64,000 nucleotides of DNA from Brachymonas denitrificans. GTDB lineage: Bacteria; Pseudomonadota; Gammaproteobacteria; Burkholderiales; Burkholderiaceae_C. A program made the translations under genes and the position numbers. Position 1 is the stretch's first letter. Every line of letters starts with the position of its first letter. This document shows, piece after piece, positions 31,228 through 37,590 of the stretch. The notes beneath the pieces are model-generated. The model was given only the letters and a program-made list of their open reading frames with translations, did not search any database and was not told the DNA's origin. Location of the stretch: contig NZ_CAJQUA010000001.1 of assembly GCF_907163135.1 (NCBI RefSeq), positions 511,001-575,000 on the forward strand, in the 5' to 3' direction.

Positions 31228-31241
31228 ATTTACAATTCGAT
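31206..31241. repeat. attL: 36-bp att repeat at the tRNA-Thr 3' end
   Basis: The segment runs from the T-loop through CCA and 14 bp beyond. It is repeated at 46520-46554 with one base missing. Weaker similarity continues through the downstream terminator on both sides. The duplication marks the ends of an integrated element. Confidence 0.9.
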
Positions 31242-31264
31242 GGGCTTCAAGGAAGTCCGTTTAC

Positions 31265-31295
31265 AGGCCAGTCTCCCGAGGGAACTGGCCTTTTT
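31265..31295 (+). terminator. Terminator of the tRNA-Thr transcript
   Basis: AGGCCAGT / ACTGGCCT stem followed by TTTTT. An imperfect second copy is at 46578-46609 beyond the right att site, so the element carries its own version. Confidence 0.88.
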
Positions 31296-31340
31296 GTTGT
31301 CCGGTAAGCTGCGGCACACTAAACTGACATCCAATAGGAT

Positions 31341-31407
31341 TGTTGGTATCGCTGTTGGCACTTCCCTACGGAGGGGGTCGCAAGTACCAACAGAACAGGT
31401 ACCAACA
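31341..31407. promoter_or_regulatory. Left candidate arm-type integrase sites
   Basis: TGTTGGTA (31341-31348) and TGTTGGCA (31353-31360) lie 12 bp apart in direct orientation. They are followed by two inverted copies TACCAACA (31385-31392 and 31400-31407). The same TGTTGGTA pair, again 12 bp apart, occurs near the right end at 46444-46463. The inference is arm-site binding by the integrase, overlapping its own promoter region. Confidence 0.55.
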
Positions 31408-31417
31408 GGAGGCCGCA

Positions 31418-32659
31418 ATGTCATTGACCCCCGCCAAGGTGAAGAACCACGTATGGAGTGGAGCCCGCAAGTTTGACAAGCTGCCGGACGGCAATGGGCT
31501 GTGGCTGTTCGTTGGGGCAGCTGGCAAGTACTGGCGCATGCCGTACCGCTTCAACGGCAAGCAGCTCACCTATTCCATTGGCGTGTACCCAGAAGTCACG
31601 CTCGCAGAAGCCAGGGCCGCAAGGGATGCAGCCAAGAGGGAATTGGCCCAAGGGCTCGATCCTGGCCAGCAGAAGCGCATCCGCAAGCTGCAGAGGTACG
31701 AGGAGTCGGGCAACACCTTCCAGGCAGTGGCAAAGCGCTGGTTTGATCAATGGGCCGTGGACAAGGCAGAGGGCACCAAGGCGGCCAAGTGGAAGCGCCT
31801 GGAGCAGGACGTGTTCCCGCACTTCGGTTCGCTGCCGATCAGGGAGGTGACGACTCCCATGGTGGTGACCGCGGTGAAAACCGTGAACAAGCGCGGCGCC
31901 AGGGACGTGGCAGAGCGCATCCTCAACACTTGCGCGCAGGTGTTCCGCTACGCCGTTGCCCACAGTGATGCAGATCGCAACCCGGCGGTGGATGTGAGGC
32001 CTGCGGACATCCTGCCTGTTCACACGGTAAAGCACTTCGCCCGGGTGACAGAGCAGGGCCTGCCGGATCTTCTGCGGGCCGTGTACGGCTACTCTGGCCG
32101 CGGGGAGTGGCAGACCAGCTATGCGCTGCAGCTGCTGTGCCTGACGTTCGTACGCACGAGCGAGCTGATCGGCGGCCGGTGGGAAGAAGTCGATTGGGAG
32201 AATGCCCGCTGGACCATCCCTGCTGAGCGCATGAAGAAGGTGCGGGGCAGGCCGATGACCGATCACGTGGTGCCGCTGTGCTCCCAGGCGCTGGAGGTGC
32301 TGCGCAAGCTCCAGCAGATGCATGGTCACAGGGAATTCATCTTCTACAGCCAGCGCAGCGCCAGCCGGCACATGAGCGACGGCACCATGCTGCAGGCGCT
32401 GCATCGGATGGGCTACAAGGGAATCATGACTGGCCACGGGTACCGGGGGCTGGCTACCACCATTCTGGTCGAGCATGGCTTCCCCATCGAGTTGGTGGAT
32501 CTGCAGCTATCCCACAAGGAGCGCAACAAGGTGCGGGCGGCCTACAACGATGCCGTTCACCTGCCCAAACGCGCTGAACTGATGCAGTGGTGGGGCGATT
32601 ACGTCGCGACCTGCACGGCCGAGAACATCATCATGATGCCCAAGCGGGCGGCGGCCTGA
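31418..32659 (+). CDS. int: P4-type tyrosine site-specific integrase
   Basis: Catalyses integration and excision at tRNA-Thr. The 413-residue protein has the N-terminal DUF4102 arm-binding domain (about residues 5-95; KLPDGNGLWLFV), a SAM-like core-binding domain (about 98-190) and the catalytic domain. The active-site set is Arg246 (FVRTSEL), His340 and Arg343 (HGYR), His366 (LSHKE) and nucleophile Tyr376 (RAAYND). AGGAGG lies just before ATG 31418. The gene points away from the intact tRNA, as in other P4-type islands, and looks fully intact. Confidence 0.95.
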   Translation: MSLTPAKVKNHVWSGARKFDKLPDGNGLWLFVGAAGKYWRMPYRFNGKQLTYSIGVYPEVTLAEARAARDAAKRELAQGLDPGQQKRIRKLQRYEESGNTFQAVAKRWFDQWAVDKAEGTKAAKWKRLEQDVFPHFGSLPIREVTTPMVVTAVKTVNKRGARDVAERILNTCAQVFRYAVAHSDADRNPAVDVRPADILPVHTVKHFARVTEQGLPDLLRAVYGYSGRGEWQTSYALQLLCLTFVRTSELIGGRWEEVDWENARWTIPAERMKKVRGRPMTDHVVPLCSQALEVLRKLQQMHGHREFIFYSQRSASRHMSDGTMLQALHRMGYKGIMTGHGYRGLATTILVEHGFPIELVDLQLSHKERNKVRAAYNDAVHLPKRAELMQWWGDYVATCTAENIIMMPKRAAA

Positions 32660-32908
32660 CCAGGTGAAACACGGGGCGGTACACCAACAGGGCTGTATCA
32701 GTACACTGGTTTTGTCTTATATACTAACTTTTTTCTTATTTATTTTATATTTCAAAGAAAAATGCAGGCATTTATATTTGGTGTCGATGCCTGTTATTTT
32801 TGAAAGTGGCCCATGTGGTACCCCCGCAAACCCCTGAAACCTCATGGTGCCGGGGTCAGTGCGTGCCCGGGCGATGGTAGCATTACAAATAATTACTCGG
32901 AGGCGCTC
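32660..32908. other. AT-rich intergenic region after the integrase
   Basis: Contains a markedly AT-rich stretch (about 32701-32790) unlike the surrounding GC-rich DNA, and one TACACCAACAG sequence (32680-32690) resembling the candidate arm sites. It probably holds the promoter for the lipoprotein gene. No gene is seen. Confidence 0.5.
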
Positions 32909-33307
32909 ATGCAAAGATTCAGTTACTTGCTATTTGTGGTTTTGATCGCAGCATTCCTTGGTGGTTGTGCGCATCCGAATTTTGCTGGACTTGAAGGCAA
33001 CGCGCTTAATTCTCGATATGGCCTGGAAGACAAGCGAAAGGCGGTTTTGGCAATCAAGGTTACCGATACCGTGCCTTCGAACGCTGCGGAGCAGCGGAAA
33101 CTCTGGACGCAAAGATGTCACCAATATCTGACCTCTGAGCGTCCTTCGGAAGACACTCTCAAGGACGACTTGATCATGGCCGCGTACGCTCAAGGCTATG
33201 ACGGGCTCACAGGCTTTTCCTATTCGACAGAGAGCGGGCTGTTGCGAAACTGTTGGACCGTTCACAAGGCAAGCGCAACTGCGTTCAAGCTGCCAGGCGC
33301 AAAGTAA
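32909..33307 (+). CDS. Small lipoprotein of unknown function (element cargo)
   Basis: The 132-residue protein starts at ATG 32909 after CGGAGG. It has a signal peptide with a lipobox LGGC (Cys at about residue 19), so it should be lipidated and exported. I recognise no domain in the remainder, which has two further cysteines (CHQYL and RNCW). Its position alone between integrase and the SRAP gene, with AT-rich DNA upstream, suggests separately expressed cargo. Prophage lipoproteins sometimes block infection by related phages; that is only a possibility here. Confidence 0.75.
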   Translation: MQRFSYLLFVVLIAAFLGGCAHPNFAGLEGNALNSRYGLEDKRKAVLAIKVTDTVPSNAAEQRKLWTQRCHQYLTSERPSEDTLKDDLIMAAYAQGYDGLTGFSYSTESGLLRNCWTVHKASATAFKLPGAK

Positions 33308-33365
33308 CAGGTCGGTTGGGGCCGTGTCGAACGCACTGAACCTCCGGTTTATAGGCTGACTGTCA

Positions 33366-34016
33366 ATGTGCAATCGCTACACCCCGCCACGTGCGGACAG
33401 GATCTACGAGACTTGGCGCGTCAACCCGAAGGGCACCTACAAGGATCTAATCGTGCCGCGAGCGCCTGGGCCATTCGTCACGCCAGGTGCGTGTGAAGTC
33501 GGGCAATGGGGACTGATTCCACCCTACTCGGCCGTGCGAAATGCGATCAGCCGAGAGGGCCGACCACTCTCTACGAACAACTGCCGGATGGAGACGATGC
33601 ACAGCAGCCCGGTTTTCCGGCATGCGTGGCAGCGCAGTCAGCGTTGCTTGATCCCTGCTGAATCGTGGGACGAGCCGTACTGGGGTACCGGGAAAAACAT
33701 CTGGTGGCGGTTTGCGCGGGGAGATGGTCTGCCGTGGGCGCTGGCCGGACTGTGGGAGATATGGACGGACCGGCAGACGGGGGAGGTGCTGCACAGCTAC
33801 ACGATGATCACGCAGCCCGCTGCAGAACATCCGGTGCTGAGCAAGATGCACCGGCCCGGAAAAGAGAAGCGCGCCGTCGTGCCGCTGGAGCCCGACGACT
33901 GGGACGTGTGGCTCAACGGGGAGCCAGAGCAGGCGCGTGCACTGATTCGACTGCCGTCGGTCGAGATGCTGGCGCATGCGGCCGTTGACCCGGTGCAGCA
34001 GGTGGACTTGGCCTAG
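33366..34016 (+). CDS. SRAP-domain protein (YedK/HMCES family)
   Basis: SRAP proteins crosslink through Cys2 to abasic sites in single-stranded DNA and protect them during replication. The 216-residue protein starts MCNRY, so Cys2 is present. Counterparts of the other catalytic residues are visible: Asn71/Asn72 (STNNCRMET), Glu103 (SWDEP) and His162 (KMHRPGKEKR). The context CLIPAESWDEPYW replaces the more common CLIPADGFYEW. Such genes are frequent on phages and plasmids, where they may guard the element's replication. Confidence 0.9.
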   Translation: MCNRYTPPRADRIYETWRVNPKGTYKDLIVPRAPGPFVTPGACEVGQWGLIPPYSAVRNAISREGRPLSTNNCRMETMHSSPVFRHAWQRSQRCLIPAESWDEPYWGTGKNIWWRFARGDGLPWALAGLWEIWTDRQTGEVLHSYTMITQPAAEHPVLSKMHRPGKEKRAVVPLEPDDWDVWLNGEPEQARALIRLPSVEMLAHAAVDPVQQVDLA

Positions 34017-34332
34017 GCCATAGATGCCAGACGCATATCTGACTACCTGGAACTAATGGGCGGAAACACAGTAATCCTGTCGTTTGCGATGGGAGACGAA
34101 ATCCTCCCAAAAAGCCGCCTGAGCTCAACTAGAATTCATTTGCCCACAAAAAACCCCGCTGCCAATAGGCATACGGAGCAATCATGGGTATCAAGCGCTG
34201 TTCGGTGGATCACCCTAGGAAAGTATTCCAACGAGCAGTTTTCTCACTTGCACAGCCCTGAATTCTAGTAATGCACGTCATCAAACCTGCCTCTGTTACA
34301 AAATTTAGCCGCTGTGCTAACTTTGTACCAAG
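34017..34332. other. 316-bp gap without a supported gene; contains an 11-bp terminal inverted repeat pair
   Basis: No open frame has a convincing ribosome-binding site or recognisable product. ACTAGAATTCA (34128-34138) and TGAATTCTAGT (34259-34269) form a perfect 11-bp inverted repeat around a 142-bp segment. The right part of the gap is AT-rich and presumably carries the promoter for the KilA-N gene. Confidence 0.5.
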
Positions 34333-35148
34333 ATGCCAGACCATCAATACTCTCTCTCCCTCATCCCCCACAAAGTAAACGACAACGTCATCGAGCAGCG
34401 CGCTGCAGACGGCTACATCAACGCAACTGCCATGTGCAAGGCGTGCGACAAGCTGATGGCAGACTACCTGCGTTTGAAGACTACTTCGGACTTTCTGGCG
34501 GCGCTCAGCTCCGATATGGGAATTCCCATATCGGAATTAAATCAAGTAGTTAAGGGAGGCGATCCTACGCAGCAAGGTACGTGGGTCCATCCCCAGGTAG
34601 CCATCCACCTGGCGCAGTGGCTTTCCCCCAAGTTCGCTGTCATGGTGTCGAAATGGGTTGTTGACTGGATGAGCGGAAAAGTCCGTCCAGGAAAGCTACC
34701 TTATCACCTTGAGCGCCATGTGCTGAACAACCACAAGGTGCCATCGAATAAGTTTTCAGTTCTCCAGGAGATGGCCATCTACCTGCTTGGCCCCATGGAA
34801 AGCCACGGCTACACCATGCCTGAAAACCTCATGCCGGACATCTCTCAGGCGAAGATGCTGTGCAAAGAGTTGCGTGAAACGCTTGGAGTCGATACTAAAT
34901 CAGTCGACAAATACACGCACACCTTCCCAGATGGACGTGAAGTGGAGGCGAATCTGTACGACATTGAGCACTTGCCTCTCTTCCGCAAACTCATGGCCGA
35001 ACGGTGGATGCCGCAAAAGGCTGTCAGCTACTTCAAACCGCGTGACCCAGCGGCGTTGCCCGTACTGGACAAGATGCTGCTGCTGACTTCAGAGTCAACG
35101 CCGCAGAAGCCTGCCGCCAACAAGCGTAAGCACAAAAAGTCGGCATAA
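34333..35148 (+). CDS. KilA-N domain protein
   Basis: A 271-residue protein whose first ~115 residues form a KilA-N DNA-binding domain: DGYINATAMCKACDKLMADY, then GTWVHPQVAIHLAQWLSPKF and VVDWMSGK. The rest has no domain I recognise; it ends in a lysine-rich tail. KilA-N proteins are common in phages as regulators or antirepressor-like factors. The gene has its own terminator and lies in the cargo segment rather than the replication operon, so a regulatory or phage-interference role is plausible but unproven. Confidence 0.88.
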   Translation: MPDHQYSLSLIPHKVNDNVIEQRAADGYINATAMCKACDKLMADYLRLKTTSDFLAALSSDMGIPISELNQVVKGGDPTQQGTWVHPQVAIHLAQWLSPKFAVMVSKWVVDWMSGKVRPGKLPYHLERHVLNNHKVPSNKFSVLQEMAIYLLGPMESHGYTMPENLMPDISQAKMLCKELRETLGVDTKSVDKYTHTFPDGREVEANLYDIEHLPLFRKLMAERWMPQKAVSYFKPRDPAALPVLDKMLLLTSESTPQKPAANKRKHKKSA

Positions 35149-35515
35149 CCAGCATTTCCCAGTCAACTGCTCCCAGGCGGTACGCGCGTTCCGCCGGTAG
35201 CACCCTAGGCCATTGACCCAAAGGCCCACTGTTTAGGTGGGCTTTTTTGTTGCCTGTGCGGTCCACTTCGACGGCCCGAGGTGCCGGCATGGATCGTCGG
35301 CACAAAGAAAAAATTCATGGAGTAAGCCATTGAAAGAAAGGAGATTTTCGGGCTCTTGGGGTCCGCTAGTTTGGGTTTTTCAATGTCGCTTGCTAGAACT
35401 TGAGAACTAGCACAGCGTATGGCTTGCATCGGCAAGGGCCGATAAGTGACAAAAATCCGGCGGGGGTTGCGTCCTGGCTTCTACTTGTGCCTGTCAACTT
35501 AACCAGGAGGCCACA
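35149..35515. other. Intergenic region before the AlpA-like gene
   Basis: Holds the KilA-N terminator at its left end, then about 260 bp with small hairpins (for example ATCGGC...GCCGAT at 35428-35443) and presumably the promoter of the long operon that follows. No gene is supported. Confidence 0.45.
35223..35248 (+). terminator. Terminator after the KilA-N gene
   Basis: GCCCAC / GTGGGC stem followed by six T. Confidence 0.85.
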
Positions 35516-35749
35516 GTGGCAAAACGCACGAACGAACCTAAGCCGGAGATCCCGGCAGAACAAGCGCCCCAGTGGGAGCGCGCACAGTACATTTGCGACC
35601 TGCTGAAGATCAGCCCAACGACCTTGTGGCACTGGGTCAAACACCGGACCGACTTTCCTCGGCCTGTGAAGGCAGGGCCGCGGGTAACGTTGTTCAACGT
35701 CTCGGCCATCAATGCGTGGCTTGCTTCACAGCAGGGAGCGACGCAATGA
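35516..35749 (+). CDS. AlpA/excisionase-type helix-turn-helix regulator
   Basis: The 77-residue protein starts at GTG 35516, six bases after AGGAGG. Residues about 20-70 read as a MerR-like helix-turn-helix (YICDLLKISPTTLWHWVKHR, then DFPRPVKAG, then SAINAWLAS), the layout of AlpA-family regulators of P4-like satellites. It probably activates the replication operon or excision. The stop overlaps the next gene by ATGA. Confidence 0.82.
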   Translation: MAKRTNEPKPEIPAEQAPQWERAQYICDLLKISPTTLWHWVKHRTDFPRPVKAGPRVTLFNVSAINAWLASQQGATQ

Positions 35750-36063
35750 GCTGCCTGCCAATCCACACGACCACGCCATGCAAGCGGTCGCTATTGGCCG
35801 GTGTCCTTCATCGGTTCCCCGGGAATCGGGCTGACAGCCAGCGCCAGCGGATCAAGGAGGCGCTGTCTCACGCAGCCTGCACGAGCTTCGAGCTGATCCG
35901 GCTGCTTGACTGCTACGACGCCAATGCACGCATCCACGAGCTGCGCCACCGGGAAGGCGTCGGCATTGCCATGAGCTGGGTGCAGCAGGAAACCGAAGCG
36001 GGCGAACTGCACCGCGTGGGCCTGTTCTTCGTGGACAAGGAGGCCAGCCATGCAGCGAGCTGA
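35746..36063 (+). CDS. Small winged-helix-like protein of unknown function
   Basis: A 105-residue protein in ATGA overlap with the AlpA-like gene. The central part (SQRQRIKEALSHAACTSFEL, then LLDCYDANARIHELRH) looks like a winged-helix DNA-binding fold of the kind often found beside AlpA-like regulators in prophages. Function is unknown. The short tail ends EASHAAS, and another possible start lies just inside its 3' end. Confidence 0.7.
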   Translation: MSCLPIHTTTPCKRSLLAGVLHRFPGNRADSQRQRIKEALSHAACTSFELIRLLDCYDANARIHELRHREGVGIAMSWVQQETEAGELHRVGLFFVDKEASHAAS

Positions 36064-36472
36064 CCAAAGGAAAACCGCCCGGCGCTGGGGAGCATACCGG
36101 GCGGCTGTGCAAAGCAAGCTGACGCGCCATTGTGACGTGTTCACCTTCACGCTGGCAACCCTGGCGGCCATCGCCTTGACCACTTGCACGAGTCATCCAG
36201 CCCATGCCACAATATCCCCGGCGCTGAAAGGCGCTGGTGCTCGTAACACCAAATCCGAAGCGGTTGCAACGCCCACCGACAAGCGGCGTTTTGTCATGTC
36301 CGAACCACAGGCGGGCCGTGGTGTATCCACGTCCAGCCGTCACGGTTGCGGGCAGGATGCGCCTACCCGTAAGGGCGGCGGCACGGCTTCGGACGTGTTA
36401 CGAACATCCTGCCCACCCTATGCCCTTCGTAAGGCAGCAGGTGGCTTCCCTATCGTTCCCGAAGGAGCCTGA
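36050..36472 (+). CDS. Doubtful ORF overlapping a structured region
   Basis: A 140-codon frame that starts at ATG 36050, five bases after GGAGG and inside the previous gene. It ends two bases before the next start, so coupled translation is possible. The first ~50 residues include a hydrophobic segment (TFTLATLAAIALTTC). The last ~50 codons run straight through a set of hairpins that look like an RNA element, so the 3' half may not be selected as protein. I recognise no domain. Confidence 0.35.
   Translation: MQRADQRKTARRWGAYRAAVQSKLTRHCDVFTFTLATLAAIALTTCTSHPAHATISPALKGAGARNTKSEAVATPTDKRRFVMSEPQAGRGVSTSSRHGCGQDAPTRKGGGTASDVLRTSCPPYALRKAAGGFPIVPEGA
36311..36440 (+). ncRNA. Candidate structured RNA, possibly C4-like antisense RNA
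   Basis: Several hairpins are packed together: CGCC...GGCG (36360-36380), CACG...CGTG (36382-36397) and TTACGAA / TTCGTAA (36398-36404, 36426-36432). The loop of the last contains CATCCTGCCC (36405-36414), a perfect 10-nt complement of GGGCAGGATG at 36350-36359. C4 antisense RNAs of P1/P7-type and P4-type immunity control lie in this kind of place, upstream of early genes, and use internal complementarity. I cannot confirm the family without a covariance-model search. Confidence 0.45.
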
Positions 36473-36474
36473 CC

Positions 36475-36834
36475 ATGACAACCAAGACCCGCGCACCGAG
36501 CGCAAGCACCGCCACGTCCACCGCTGGCGACACTCATCAGCCCAGCACGCAGCAACTGCGACTGGCCGTCGAAGAAATCACCGGCTACGCGCATCAGGCG
36601 TTTGACGAAATCGCAGGAGTGGCACGCCTTGCACTGCTGGCGATGGAGACCCCGAACGGTCAACTCAATACCGAGCCGCTGGCGCACGCCTTCAGCGTCA
36701 TCCGTTCGCTTGCCCAGGACATGCAGAACACCATCGACTGCACAGCGGAGGCCATCGACTGCGGCTATACGGACCACATGGCGCTGCGACGCATCAAGGC
36801 ATGGGGCGATGCCAGGAATGGAGGTGCAGCGTGA
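36475..36834 (+). CDS. Hypothetical protein of the element
   Basis: The 119-residue protein starts at ATG 36475 after GAAGGAG. A Ser/Thr/Ala-rich N-terminal tail (about 25 residues) precedes a mostly helical region (RLAVEEITGYAHQAFDEIAG, then FSVIRSLAQDMQNTIDCTAE). No domain is recognised. It is the first gene after the possible RNA element, and its stop overlaps the next start (TGATG). Confidence 0.72.
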   Translation: MTTKTRAPSASTATSTAGDTHQPSTQQLRLAVEEITGYAHQAFDEIAGVARLALLAMETPNGQLNTEPLAHAFSVIRSLAQDMQNTIDCTAEAIDCGYTDHMALRRIKAWGDARNGGAA

Positions 36835-37112
36835 TGGCCACGACCACCACCACCACCCCGGCCAGCAATGCGGATTACTGGTGCGAGGAACGAATGGCGA
36901 TTGCCCTGGAGTCGCTGTACCAGATCGACCAGTTGGCCGGAATGCTGATGCAGCGCACGGAGCATGGCGATACGGGGTCTCTGCAGTTCGCCAGTCTGCC
37001 CATGGCCAAGGCCATCGCCGAGCTGGCCGGAGACGCCATATCGGCAATCCATGATGAGCTGGAGACCATCCACAACATGACGCTGAAGCTAGGCAAGGGA
37101 GGCGGGGCATGA
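36834..37112 (+). CDS. Hypothetical small helical protein
   Basis: The 92-residue protein from ATG 36834 follows GGAGG. After a Thr-rich start (MATTTTTTPAS) the sequence is largely helical (ALESLYQIDQLAGMLMQR, AIHDELETIHNMTLKL). It looks loosely similar in layout to the preceding protein, with a disordered head and a helical body, and the two may be related duplicates. Function unknown. Confidence 0.7.
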   Translation: MATTTTTTPASNADYWCEERMAIALESLYQIDQLAGMLMQRTEHGDTGSLQFASLPMAKAIAELAGDAISAIHDELETIHNMTLKLGKGGGA

Positions 37113-37384
37113 CCTTCCGACTTGCCATCTACACCGCATGGAGCGGCACCAGTGCCGCACTGCTGCGGCGCGAGAGGATGCCAACCACCTACCGCACGGC
37201 AGGCGAAGCGGCAGCGGCTGGTGTGGCCTACCTGCAGGCCCACGCCCAGGCCATCGGCTTTGAGGTAGAGCCACCGGGGCTGGAGGCGGCCAACGACGCG
37301 GCCATGACCGGCAGGACCATCTACCGGGCGCTGGCAGCACGCAAGGCCCGCCAGCAGCGCAGACGCACGGAGGCGCGGCCATGA
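37109..37384 (+). CDS. Hypothetical small protein
   Basis: The 91-residue protein overlaps both neighbours by ATGA. A compact start (MTFRLAIYTAWSGTSAALL) leads to a basic Arg-rich tail (KARQQRRRTEARP). No family is recognised. Its embedding in the overlap chain leading to the primase supports it being translated. Confidence 0.68.
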   Translation: MTFRLAIYTAWSGTSAALLRRERMPTTYRTAGEAAAAGVAYLQAHAQAIGFEVEPPGLEAANDAAMTGRTIYRALAARKARQQRRRTEARP

Positions 37385-37590
37385 GCAAGACCGACACCAA
37401 CGACGCAGCCACGGGCGAATTTGCCCGCTTGGTGCTGGCATACCGAGAGCGCGGCCACGCGCTGCGGCAGGTGGCCGACCTGCACACCGGCCAGCCCAAG
37501 TACTACGCCAGCGCATGGGGCTACTGCAAGCCGCTGGCGAACCTGGACGAAGTGCGGGATTTCCTGAAACAGATTGGAGGGCGGGCATGA
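37381..37590 (+). CDS. Hypothetical small protein preceding the primase
   Basis: The 69-residue protein is linked by ATGA overlaps on both sides. The sequence (EFARLVLAYRERGHALRQVA, then YYASAWGYCKPLANLDEV) has no recognised domain. Translational coupling suggests it is made with the primase-helicase. Confidence 0.65.
   Translation: MSKTDTNDAATGEFARLVLAYRERGHALRQVADLHTGQPKYYASAWGYCKPLANLDEVRDFLKQIGGRA

Noticed and set aside
34056-34268. 70-codon plus-strand frame between SRAP and KilA-N
   Set aside because: No ribosome-binding site, no recognisable sequence, and it ends within the inverted repeat; not listed as a gene.
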